64,000 nucleotides of DNA from assembly GCA_025356435.1 (NCBI GenBank), contig JANXSY010000073.1, forward strand, positions 1 to 64,000, given 5' to 3'. Below, in pieces: positions 19,372 through 28,677 of the stretch (positions are counted from its first letter, which is position 1; every line of letters starts with the position of its first letter). Source of the DNA: Isosphaeraceae bacterium (GTDB taxonomy: Bacteria; Planctomycetota; Planctomycetia; Isosphaerales; Isosphaeraceae). Under the pieces are notes generated by a model. The model made no database searches. It was not told the DNA's origin and was given only the letters and a program-made list of their open reading frames with translations. Position numbers and translations under genes: made by a program.

Positions 19372-22300
19372 ATGACTGGACTCAACGCATCGATCCTGGC
19401 TCTGTCTCTTCTCGCCGGGTCAGCGACTTTGGCCCAGACACCGCCGAAGCCCGTAGCGACGGCCGATCGCGAGACGCAGGCCGCCGATTTGCAGGGGCAA
19501 ATCGACGAGTTGAATCGCAAGCTTGCCGAGTTGAAGCGGCCCACCGAGACGAAGCCGACCGCCCTCGTCGCGGGGCCGCTCACGGCCGAGTGGGCGAAGT
19601 CGCTCTCGTGGCGCGCGCTCGGGCCGGCGAACATGGGGGGGCGGGTCGTCGCAATCTCGGTGTTCGAGGCCGATCCGACCACGTTCTTCGTCGCGACCGG
19701 CGGCGGCGGCCTGCTCAAGACGTCCAATAACGGCGTCACGTTTGAACATCTGTTCGATAAAGAAGGTGTCGTTGCGATCGGGGATGTCTGCGTCGCGCAA
19801 TCGAATAAAGAGATCGTTTGGCTTGGCACCGGGGAGAACAACCCGCGCAACTCGGTCTCGTATGGAGATGGCGTCTACAAGTCGACCGACGGCGGCAAGT
19901 CGTGGACGAACATGGGGCTGAGGGAGACGTTTCAGGTCGGCAAGATCATCGTCCATCCCAAGAACCCCGACATCGTTTATGTCGGGGCACTCGGGCGGCT
20001 CTGGGGAGCGAACCCCGAGCGGGGGCTGTTCAAGACCATTGACGGCGGTAAGACTTGGAACAAAATCTTGTTCGTCGATGACAAGACGGGCGTCATCGAC
20101 ATGCGGATGCACCCGACCGACCCCGAGACGTTGCTCGTCGCCACCTGGGAGCGGAAGCGCAACCTCTATGACTTTAACGAGCCGGTCGTGAAACATGCCC
20201 TCGGCACCGCACTCTACAAGACGGTCGACGGCGGCAAGACGTTCAAGAAGGTCACGAAGGGCCTGCCCACAGTCAAGCTCGGCCGGATCGGGCTCGACTA
20301 TGATCGCAAAGACCCGAACGTCGTCTTCGCGATCGTCGACTCTGAGAAGGCGGGATCGGGGCCGGTGAAGCCCGTCGAGGCTGCGTCTGAGGTCTATCTC
20401 GGGGTGGCAGGGGCGGTCGAAGACGCGGGGGCGGCGAAGATCGGTGAGGTCGTTGCCGGCAGCCCTGCCGACAAGGCCGGTCTCAAGCTCGGCGACGTGA
20501 TCACCGCGATCGGCGAGGCCCCGGTTGCGCGTTATCGCGACCTGGCTGCGGCCGTGCGGACTCGCAAGCCGGGGGAGAAGGCGAGGCTCAAGATCACCCG
20601 GGCCGATCAGAAGGTCGAGGTCGAGGTGACGTTCGAGCCGCGTCCAGACCGGCCGATCGGCGGAGGCGCTGAGGGGCAGATCATGGTGAACCCCGCCCGC
20701 CCGTTCGCGAGCGTGCTCGATGGCCAGGTCGAGAACGCCCAGGATCGCCAAGGTCTAGAGGGAGGGCAGACCGGAGGCGTCTACAAGTCGGTCGACGGCG
20801 GCGAGAGCTGGAATCGCGTCAACAGCCTGAATCCCCGCCCGATGTATTTCAGCCAGGTCAGGATCGATCCAACTGACGCGAAGTATGTCTACGTGCTGGG
20901 GATCGCCACGCATCGCTCTGACGACGGCGGCAAGAGCTTCCGGGGCGACGGCGGTCGCAACGTCCACGCTGACGGCCACGCCCTCTGGATCGACCCTCGC
21001 GACGGTCGGCACATAATTTTGGGAGGAGATGGCGGTGTTTACGTCACCTATGATCGCATGAATCGGTGGGATCATCTCAATCACGTCGCGATCGGCCAGT
21101 TCTATCACGTCGCGCTCGACTCGCGCAAACCCTATCGAGCCTATGGCGGCCTCCAGGACAACGGCTCGTGGGGTGGCCCGTCTTACACCCGGACCGGCGG
21201 CGCAGTGAATGAAGACTGGGTCGCGATTGGATATGGAGACGGTTTTAAGTGTCAGGTCGACCGCGACGACCCTGACCAGGTCTATTGGTGCGCCCAGAAC
21301 GGCGGTATGGGCACCCGCAACCTTCGAACCGGCGAGGTGAGCGCGATCCGTCCGGTGCTTGAGAAGGGAAAGACCTGGCGATTTAACTGGAACACGCCGT
21401 TCCTGCTCTCTTCGCACAACCCGCGGATCTATTACGCGGCGGGCAACCATGTCTTCCGCTCGATCGATCGCGGCAAGGCCCTCAAGCCGATCTCCCCGCC
21501 GATCAACCGGACCGACCAGGGCACGGCCACCGCGCTCGGCGAGTCGCCCAAGAATGCCGACGTGCTCTATGTCGGCACCGACGACGGCCTGCTCTGGGGC
21601 ACCAGGGACGGCGGCAAGACCTGGGCCGACCTGACCGCGAACATCGGCCTCGGCGGCCCGCGCTATGTCGCCTCGATCGAGCCTTCGCGCTACGAAGAGG
21701 GGCGGGTTTACGTCAGCTTCGACGGCCATCGATCGGACATGGATGACCCCCTGCCCTACGTCTCGGAAGACTTCGGCAAGACCTGGAAGTCGCTCCGGGC
21801 GAACCTCCCGCGCGGGTCGACCAAGTGCCTCCGCGAAGACATCGCCCGGCCCGAAGTGCTTTGGCTCGGCACCGAGTTCGCCGTCTGGGCCTCGATCGAC
21901 CGGGGCCTGAGCTGGAGCCGGATCAACGGCAATCTGCCGACGGTCGCTGTGATGGAGCTGGCGCAGCACCCGACGGCGGGCGAGGTCGTGGTCGCGACCC
22001 ACGGCCGAAGCCTCTGGGCGCTCGATGCTGCGCCGATCCGGCAATCGTCGCCCGAAGTGCTCAAGGAGAAGGTTCATCTCTATCGGCCCACGCCCGCCGT
22101 CCGATGGCGTGCCGAGCCGGCTCGTGGCGGGACGAACCGTCGCTTCGTCGCGCAGAACCCCCCGAGCGGGGCGTCGATCTATCTCCATATTGCCGCGAAG
22201 CCCGACCGGATCAGTCTGAAGATTGTCGACGATCAGGGAGTGACCGCCCGCGACCTCGCTGTCCCCAAGGAGCCTGGCCTGCACCGGATCGGCTGGGACC

Positions 22301-22503
22301 TGATGAGGCCGATCACCATCCCGGACGCCTCGCCGACATCGGCCTCGACCGGTGTCATGGGCGGGTTCATGACGGGCCTGAAACGCGGCCTCGGGGCCAA
22401 CCAGCGGCTCGGACTGGCCCAGCCCGCCACCTATCGGGTCGTCCTCACGGTCGATGGCAAAGAGCAAACCGTCCCGCTCAAGATCGAAGCCGACCCCGCC
22501 TAA
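19372..22503 (+). CDS. Secreted BNR/Asp-box (VPS10/sortilin-like) beta-propeller protein with inserted PDZ domain
   Basis: Repeated S/KTxDGGKSW-type Asp boxes; PDZ-like segment VYLGVAGAVEDAGAAKIGEVVAGSPADKAGLKLGDVITAIGEAPVARYRDLAAAV at about residues 340-430. Confidence 0.87.
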   Translation: MTGLNASILALSLLAGSATLAQTPPKPVATADRETQAADLQGQIDELNRKLAELKRPTETKPTALVAGPLTAEWAKSLSWRALGPANMGGRVVAISVFEADPTTFFVATGGGGLLKTSNNGVTFEHLFDKEGVVAIGDVCVAQSNKEIVWLGTGENNPRNSVSYGDGVYKSTDGGKSWTNMGLRETFQVGKIIVHPKNPDIVYVGALGRLWGANPERGLFKTIDGGKTWNKILFVDDKTGVIDMRMHPTDPETLLVATWERKRNLYDFNEPVVKHALGTALYKTVDGGKTFKKVTKGLPTVKLGRIGLDYDRKDPNVVFAIVDSEKAGSGPVKPVEAASEVYLGVAGAVEDAGAAKIGEVVAGSPADKAGLKLGDVITAIGEAPVARYRDLAAAVRTRKPGEKARLKITRADQKVEVEVTFEPRPDRPIGGGAEGQIMVNPARPFASVLDGQVENAQDRQGLEGGQTGGVYKSVDGGESWNRVNSLNPRPMYFSQVRIDPTDAKYVYVLGIATHRSDDGGKSFRGDGGRNVHADGHALWIDPRDGRHIILGGDGGVYVTYDRMNRWDHLNHVAIGQFYHVALDSRKPYRAYGGLQDNGSWGGPSYTRTGGAVNEDWVAIGYGDGFKCQVDRDDPDQVYWCAQNGGMGTRNLRTGEVSAIRPVLEKGKTWRFNWNTPFLLSSHNPRIYYAAGNHVFRSIDRGKALKPISPPINRTDQGTATALGESPKNADVLYVGTDDGLLWGTRDGGKTWADLTANIGLGGPRYVASIEPSRYEEGRVYVSFDGHRSDMDDPLPYVSEDFGKTWKSLRANLPRGSTKCLREDIARPEVLWLGTEFAVWASIDRGLSWSRINGNLPTVAVMELAQHPTAGEVVVATHGRSLWALDAAPIRQSSPEVLKEKVHLYRPTPAVRWRAEPARGGTNRRFVAQNPPSGASIYLHIAAKPDRISLKIVDDQGVTARDLAVPKEPGLHRIGWDLMRPITIPDASPTSASTGVMGGFMTGLKRGLGANQRLGLAQPATYRVVLTVDGKEQTVPLKIEADPA

Positions 22504-22608
22504 CCGCCGATCGAAGGTGTGGCCGAAGAGGTCGAGATTGAAGACGAGGACGAAGCGATGGAACGCCGCGAGGCCGGTGGGGAGATTGATTGAGGCGCGA
22601 TCATCGTT

Positions 22609-24045
22609 TCACGCGAAGAGGGCCGAGACGGGGTCGGCCTCAGCGACGCGGAAGGGGCGGTTGAGTCCATCGACGACTTCGGCATTGGGACGGATGCCCA
22701 TCGAGTGATAGAGGGTCGCCGCGAACTGAGCGGCGCTGACGGGGTCGGTGGCGGGGAAGGCCCCGATCCGGTCGGTCGAGCCGTGAACATAGCCCCCTTT
22801 AATCCCGGCACCGGCAAGCATCAGCGAGAAGGCGTTTCCGTAGTGGTCTCGGCCGGCGTCTCCGTTGACACGGGGCGATCGGCCGAACTCGCCGGTCCAG
22901 ACGACCAGGGTCTTGTCGATCAGCCCGCGATCGGAGAGGTCGTCGATCAGCGCTGACGAGCCGATGTCGAGCGGGGGGAGGTTCTTGTCGCGGAGCATCG
23001 GGAAATTCGGCGTCGCGCCGACGTGGTGGCCGTGGGTATCCCAGGCAGCCACGGCGACGTTGTCCCGCACGCCGTTATTGATGAATGCGGCGGGCTCGGT
23101 GCGGTCGGGCCAGTAGATCGTGATGAGCGGCACACCCGCCTCGGCGAGTCGTCGGGCAAGCAAGAGGCTCTGGCCAAACGGGTTCATCCCGTAGCGCTCG
23201 CGGACCTTGGGGTCTTCGTTGTTGATCTGAAAGGCACGCACGACTTCGGGGGCGGAGAGGAGGTCGAAGGCGCGTCGGTAAAGCACGCCATTGTCGCGAT
23301 CGAGTCGGGGGTCAAACGACGGCTTGCTCTCTTCGAGGGTCGAGCGCAGCAGGCGTCGGGCGTCGAGTCGGCCGGGGGACAGTGCCTTGTCGACGGCGAG
23401 GTCGGGCGGGAAGAAGTCGAACGTTGCGGCGGGGGCCGAGATCCGGAACGGGTCATAGCCCTGGCCGAGGAACCCGCCGTCTTGCCCGGGGACGAGATTG
23501 GTGCTGGTCGAGATCACCCAAGGCAACGCCACATAAGGCGGCAGAGGCCCGGCGGGTGGCCTGAGTCGGCTGATGACTGAGCCGAAAGAGGGGAAATCTT
23601 CGGGCGTCGGCCCGACCTCACCCAGCGCCCGGGGCCGCCGACCGGTCATCATCGTATGCGAGGCCGACCCGTGCGACGAGTCGCCGTGCCCCATTGATCG
23701 CACGATCGCGAGCCGATCCATCCGCTTCGCCAACCGAGGCAGATGCTCGGTGATCCTGATCCCAGGGACGTTCGTGGCGATCGGCTTGAACTCGCCCCGG
23801 ATGCCGTCGGGGGCGTCGGGCTTCATGTCCCAGATATCAATATGGCTCGGACCGCCAAACAGATAGATAAGAATGCAAGACTTCGCCCGGCCAAACCCTG
23901 CGGCACCTGCGGTCGGTGTCGCCCCGCCTGCGTTCGAAGCGACAAACGCCCCCGCTAGCGCTCCCCCACCGAGCCCGAGTTCGAGCCATCGGCGGCGGGT
24001 CATCCCCTGCGCCAGTTCGGTCGGTCGCGGTCGGAGTACGAACAT
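22609..24045 (-). CDS. DUF1501 domain-containing protein
   Basis: MFVLRPRPTELAQGMTRRRWLELGLGGGALAGAFV; LIYLFGGPSHIDIWDMKPDAPDGIRGEFKPI, VVWTGEFGRSPRVNGDAGRDHYG. Confidence 0.93.
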   Translation of the reverse strand: MFVLRPRPTELAQGMTRRRWLELGLGGGALAGAFVASNAGGATPTAGAAGFGRAKSCILIYLFGGPSHIDIWDMKPDAPDGIRGEFKPIATNVPGIRITEHLPRLAKRMDRLAIVRSMGHGDSSHGSASHTMMTGRRPRALGEVGPTPEDFPSFGSVISRLRPPAGPLPPYVALPWVISTSTNLVPGQDGGFLGQGYDPFRISAPAATFDFFPPDLAVDKALSPGRLDARRLLRSTLEESKPSFDPRLDRDNGVLYRRAFDLLSAPEVVRAFQINNEDPKVRERYGMNPFGQSLLLARRLAEAGVPLITIYWPDRTEPAAFINNGVRDNVAVAAWDTHGHHVGATPNFPMLRDKNLPPLDIGSSALIDDLSDRGLIDKTLVVWTGEFGRSPRVNGDAGRDHYGNAFSLMLAGAGIKGGYVHGSTDRIGAFPATDPVSAAQFAATLYHSMGIRPNAEVVDGLNRPFRVAEADPVSALFA

Positions 24046-24279
24046 CGGCAGGCCCTCCGCAACCAACCTTTATCAAGCGAGATTGTTTGACAATTGCGGA
24101 TTATCGGCCTTTCCACCGACAAAGACAAGCCGCCTCTTGGAGAGGCCCACGTTCCGGGGAACACGAATCCTCGCCACGAGGTCGATCCAGAACACATGTC
24201 TGCATAACCGTCGCCTCCTGACCCTCCGTCACAAGGGGGGAGAGGATCAGGAAGCATTGTTGCCTATCATTGTTCTGTC

Positions 24280-26733
24280 TCAAACAGATCCTGATTGAGG
24301 TTGGCTGGAAGTGGAAACTCGGCGTTTGGCGATGATCCGAGAGTGTCGTCGCTCGATCCAGCGGCCGATCTGGTGCTGGCAGGTCACGAAGGCGACAGCG
24401 ATCACGCCGATTCCGAGAGAGCCGGAGAAGTCGGCGGTTTCGACTTGCTCCTCGCCGTTGGGGCCGGTCGGAGCCGCGCCGGGGTGGATCTCGCTGAGGG
24501 CGAGATCGTCGCTGACCGCTTCGGAAGCCGAGGGTGCGGGCACTCGGTCGGAGACGACCGCGACAACGGGGCCGACGGCTTCGGGCAGAGGGGGTAGATC
24601 ACCCGAGGTCAAGACGACGGCGGGGTCGATGGTTTCACCGTCTTTGAGGGCGACGGCTTCGATCTCGCCCGTGGTGTGCGGCTTCGGGGTCCGTGAGCGC
24701 TGGCCATACCCGAAGCTCAACCCTAGCGGGATGCCGGGGCTGTTTGAGGCGAGCGGAGACAGGCCATCGGGCGTGACCGGCCCGACGACGGCGATCGATT
24801 CGTTCTGCGACGACGGATGCCCAACCAGGCCGGCGGTCGTGATGTAGAGGCCGGTCGAGGAGTCGGAAGGAGTCAGGGCCGTCGGATTCGAGGCGGGGAC
24901 GGCGGTCGGTGAAGACGTTGAAAAGGCATCGGGAGGAGTGACAAGTCCGACGGCCGCGAGCGACGGGCCATCGCCACCGGGGAGTGATGGGGCGAGGCCG
25001 GCGGTGAGGGACGTCGGTGAGATGAGGCGGAGGTCGAGCGCGGCGGTCTGGCCGACGCCGTTATCAAGGAGCTGGTCGAGCAAGCTCTTCGGCAGCTTGA
25101 TGAGCAGTCCCAGTTCCGAACCCTGCGAGCCGCCGGTGGCTTTGAACGTGACGACACCAGGCAGGAGAGAGACGAAATGATGTGTCAAGACGCCCGGGGC
25201 GCCGTCGACGAGCGTGACCGCGTTGCCGCCGGCCGTGACGACCATCGAGGGGGAGTCGCCGGTCGAGGTCGTCTGGAAGTCGTACAGGCCAGGAATGGTG
25301 ATGACGAGTCGATATGTGACGGCTTGGCCCGGGGCGAGCTTGAGGTTCTGTGAGAGGCCCGAGATGTCGTCTTGGAGCAGGATCGGGCCGAGGTCGTGGG
25401 GATCAGACTTGGGCGTCGCGGGGCCGACGAGGAACATCGCGAGCGTCCCGTCCGGGTAACCCTGCGAGACGGGCTTCTGACCCGCGAGGTCGACCAGTCC
25501 CCCCTGCCCCGCGAGCTTGACGGAATAGGTGCCTTGGGGCAGGGTGCGGTCGAACACGAAGGTAATGCTGGCTTGGGCCTCGTCGTAGCCGATGGCGTGG
25601 GTCGTCCAGGACGTGCCGCTCGCGTCGACGATCGAGATGGCCGTCCCGGAGTTCGACCGTAGTACCGACTCGTCGATCGGGCCGCTGAACTGAAGTGTCA
25701 GGCCGGTGGGCGTGGGGTCGGTCGGGTCGGCGTAGTTAAGGAAGAAGGTCTTCACACCAGTCGGCGTCTCGGCGGGGTCGGCGGCGACTTTGAGCACGAA
25801 CGCGCCTGGCTGGATTCCGGGGTTAGACGAGCCAGGGGTCGAGTCGGTGAGGCTATAACCGTGAGCCCCTCCTGGCACGTTTCCCGCCCCCGAGACGCCA
25901 ATGTAATAGGTGCCGGGCTTGAGGCCCGCGAAGAGATAGGGGTCCTTCGGGAAGTCGGGCCGGCCATTCTGAGAGGTGGTGATCGGGTTGCCAAGGGAGT
26001 CGAGGAGCGAGAGTGCGGTGGTGAGTGGGCTGCCGACTCTCGTGGTGTCGACCTCGACGCCAAGCCGCCAGAGGGAACGGGTCGCGGGCAGCTCGACGCG
26101 ATAGAGGCGGACGTCGCCGGGGGTCGTCGCGAGGTCGAGCTGGTCCGAGACCGAGACCGGACTCCCCGACGCGACGCCAAGTTCGGTGGCGTCGCCGATG
26201 CCAATACCCGGCGTTACTACCTGAAACTGGCCGAGGTTCTGGTCGTTCGAGGAGACCAAGGAGGAATCGAGCCCATAAACGCCCGCGTTGCCGCTCAGGA
26301 CGAGCTGATAGGTGCCGGGCGAGAGGGGGTGGGCGGTCGCGACGACGATGCTCGAGCCGTCGGCCCCGGGCGTTTCGACCACGCCGTTGCCGAGCGAGTC
26401 GATGGGGGTGGCCGAGCCGTCGGCGGCGATGCGGTTGATTATGAAGTCGTTGGAGAGTGAAACGGGGTCGATCGGCCGGTCGAAGGTGATCGTCAGCGAC
26501 GAGTGCGGACCTGCGAGGGTCTTCCCCAGAACGGGGTTGAGCGTCGTGACGCTGAGGTTGGCAAGAGTCGGGGCCGCGTGATTGACGCTGGGGGCGTTGG
26601 TCGGAGCGATGGAGGCCGAGAAGTCGAGACCGGCGGCCGAGAGGGCGAGTCTCGTCTCGAGCAGGTCGAACTGCGGGCGGAGGCGGCCAGGTCGAATTCG
26701 CCTGGGAGTGTCGCGAAGGACGATGGTTTTCAT
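24280..26733 (-). CDS. LEPR-XLL-type secreted/surface protein with Ig-like and pre-peptidase-like regions
   Basis: MKTIVLRDTPRRIRPGRLRPQFDLLETRLALSAAG N-terminus; Ig-like repeats (SSLTITFDRPIDPVSLSNDFIINR); PPC-like GDVRLYRVELPATRSLWRLGVEVDTT; YYIGVSGAGNVPGG. Confidence 0.72.
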   Translation of the reverse strand: MKTIVLRDTPRRIRPGRLRPQFDLLETRLALSAAGLDFSASIAPTNAPSVNHAAPTLANLSVTTLNPVLGKTLAGPHSSLTITFDRPIDPVSLSNDFIINRIAADGSATPIDSLGNGVVETPGADGSSIVVATAHPLSPGTYQLVLSGNAGVYGLDSSLVSSNDQNLGQFQVVTPGIGIGDATELGVASGSPVSVSDQLDLATTPGDVRLYRVELPATRSLWRLGVEVDTTRVGSPLTTALSLLDSLGNPITTSQNGRPDFPKDPYLFAGLKPGTYYIGVSGAGNVPGGAHGYSLTDSTPGSSNPGIQPGAFVLKVAADPAETPTGVKTFFLNYADPTDPTPTGLTLQFSGPIDESVLRSNSGTAISIVDASGTSWTTHAIGYDEAQASITFVFDRTLPQGTYSVKLAGQGGLVDLAGQKPVSQGYPDGTLAMFLVGPATPKSDPHDLGPILLQDDISGLSQNLKLAPGQAVTYRLVITIPGLYDFQTTSTGDSPSMVVTAGGNAVTLVDGAPGVLTHHFVSLLPGVVTFKATGGSQGSELGLLIKLPKSLLDQLLDNGVGQTAALDLRLISPTSLTAGLAPSLPGGDGPSLAAVGLVTPPDAFSTSSPTAVPASNPTALTPSDSSTGLYITTAGLVGHPSSQNESIAVVGPVTPDGLSPLASNSPGIPLGLSFGYGQRSRTPKPHTTGEIEAVALKDGETIDPAVVLTSGDLPPLPEAVGPVVAVVSDRVPAPSASEAVSDDLALSEIHPGAAPTGPNGEEQVETADFSGSLGIGVIAVAFVTCQHQIGRWIERRHSRIIAKRRVSTSSQPQSGSV

Positions 26734-26855
26734 GTTGACGTCACCACGCAAATGATCGAGTCGGCCGAGACGGAGGGTCGTCTCGACTGGGGCAGTGAAG
26801 GCAGTCTTGTCGTCCCTCTAAGAGAACCTTAGGCCCGGATTCGGCCGTTGATGCG

Positions 26856-26902
26856 AAAAACCCCGATGTTGCCGAGAGGTCTGATCCTCGGCGGCATCGG
26901 GG
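26856..26902 (-). terminator. Rho-independent terminator downstream of the matrixin gene
   Basis: Minus strand reads ccccgatgccgccgag-gatcagacct-ctcggcaacatcgggg followed by TTTTT. Confidence 0.7.
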
Positions 26903-26984
26903 CTGTGAGGGGAGGTGCGAACGCGAGAGGATTCAGTCCAGACTTTCTGACAAGACAACGACCAATGAGGACCGCGTCGTCTTC

Positions 26985-27087
26985 CCCTCCCCGCAGGAGA
27001 AGGGAGGCCGGGTGAGGATTTCGGCGAATCAGTTTAGAAGGGGCAAACCCTCATCCTGTCGGGCATCTTCTCCTGCGGGGAGAAGCG
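26985..27087. repeat. Imperfect inverted repeat of a G+C-rich intergenic element
   Basis: ctccccgcaggagaagggaggccgggtgaggattt versus the reverse complement of the 27040-27087 segment, ctccccgcaggagaagatgcccgacaggatgagggttt. Confidence 0.6.
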
Positions 27088-27146
27088 AGGATCAGGCCAT
27101 CCTCCTCACCGCCTCTCTATCCCGTTGTCAAAACAAAGCCAGTAGG

Positions 27147-28442
27147 TCAGCTGTGGTGATGGCGATGGTGGTGGTGCTTGACCGGTCCGGCGGGATGGGC
27201 CTGATGGTGAACGATGCGCGGCGAGACCATCAGGTTGTCCCCGAGCCCCGTGACCGTCCCGATGGTGATCGGGCCGTTGTGGATCCATTGGGTTGGCCCC
27301 CAGCCGTGTTCGCCGGATGAGCCTCCGCCGGAATCGGGCTGATTGGCGACGGTTGTGTTCGGCGGCGCAATCGGTGCCTGGGCGGCCGAGCCGAAGTTCA
27401 GTTGCAGCCCGTAGCCCCCTGCCCCGGTCGCCCCGCTGCTGGCGGCCATCGTCCTGATGTAATAGACCTGGCCCGCGACGACACCCTTGATGGTCGCGGT
27501 GACGGTCGAGCCGTAAGTGCCCGGGGCCGTGGCGGAGGTGAGGGTGAGCCCCGCCGCGTTGTAGATCTGGATGCGGGGGCTCAGTTCGCTGAGATTGGTC
27601 GACTGCATCGTGACGACCATCGAGCCGGTCGTCGTTGAGGGGACCGTCACCTTGAACCAGTTCACGACGGTCGGCGCGGTGATGTTGAGGTTGGCAAGTG
27701 AGGCCTGGCCGTTTGTGCCGAGTTGCGAGCTGACGTCAGCGGCGTTGGCTTTGGTCGTGTTGCCGGTGGCGACGGTCCAGGCGTCGGGCCGTCGCGCCGA
27801 GTAGATCGACTGGATACCCGAGACGTCGTCGGTGGTCAGGTACGACTTTGTCGCGTTGTAGTAAGCATACATGTCGGCGGAGGTAATCGCCGAATGACCC
27901 ACCCCGAGGGCGTGTCCGAACTCGTGGATCGCCACGGTCGTGAGATCGTAGCCGGTGCTGGGAGTCCAGTTCTGGCTGGAGTTGAAGATAATATCTCCAG
28001 CGACGCCGCACCCGTTGAGCGGAGGGGGCAAGAAGGCGGAGGCGAGCGTGCCTGTGTCCAAGGGGACGGCACTGATGCGGATATCGCCGTTGTTCGGGTC
28101 GCCCTGCTGATAGGAGCCGACGCCGAGCGCCGCGCCGTTGTCGGAGACCTGGACGAGGTTGATGTTCGCGACCTGCTCCCAGACCGCGGCGGCCTGTTGG
28201 AACACAGCCTGCCAGCCGGGGACCTGAGCGTTGAGGGTCGCGTTCAGGGTGCTCGTGGGGCCGCCGATGCTCGTGCCGTCGGGCACGAAACTGTAGGTCA
28301 CGCGGACCGGCTGGGTCCAGGCCCCGCCGGTGGCCGAGTACAGGAGCATGCGGTCTTCGAGACCTTCGAGTCTCGGCTTGACCATCCGCGAGAGCCGGTC
28401 GTGGGTCTTGGGTGGAGCGTCGTCGCGTCTCATAGATGCCAT
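27147..28442 (-). CDS. LEPR-XLL matrixin-family metalloprotease with pre-peptidase-like domain and His-rich C-terminus
   Basis: MASMRRDDAPPKTHDRLSRMVKPRLEGLEDRMLLYSATGG; zinc motif TVAIHEFGHALGVGHS (HExxHxxGxxH); C-terminus VKHHHHRHHHS. Start 28442 or 28433. Confidence 0.85.
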   Translation of the reverse strand: MASMRRDDAPPKTHDRLSRMVKPRLEGLEDRMLLYSATGGAWTQPVRVTYSFVPDGTSIGGPTSTLNATLNAQVPGWQAVFQQAAAVWEQVANINLVQVSDNGAALGVGSYQQGDPNNGDIRISAVPLDTGTLASAFLPPPLNGCGVAGDIIFNSSQNWTPSTGYDLTTVAIHEFGHALGVGHSAITSADMYAYYNATKSYLTTDDVSGIQSIYSARRPDAWTVATGNTTKANAADVSSQLGTNGQASLANLNITAPTVVNWFKVTVPSTTTGSMVVTMQSTNLSELSPRIQIYNAAGLTLTSATAPGTYGSTVTATIKGVVAGQVYYIRTMAASSGATGAGGYGLQLNFGSAAQAPIAPPNTTVANQPDSGGGSSGEHGWGPTQWIHNGPITIGTVTGLGDNLMVSPRIVHHQAHPAGPVKHHHHRHHHS

Positions 28443-28677
28443 CCGTCCGTTGATCGAGCGCGGATCGGGCGGAAAAGTCGCGTCTTCGACGACTCGTTCG
28501 TAGGCGTCGAAGACCCCGGCACCCGACTCACGGGGGGCGGGCCAATTCGGGGCGTAATGCAATTCATCCCCGTGAGGGAAAGGTAGGTCAGATTCGGCGA
28601 AATGTCCGATTTCGGTGCGGATCGAACCCTTTCGGTTGTCTTCATAACGATTGCGTCGCCAGCGAGGGCGCGAGATG

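Noticed and set aside
20755-22467. 570-aa minus-strand ORF (also 19420..20751)
   Set aside because: Antisense to the BNR-repeat gene and lacks recognisable domains.
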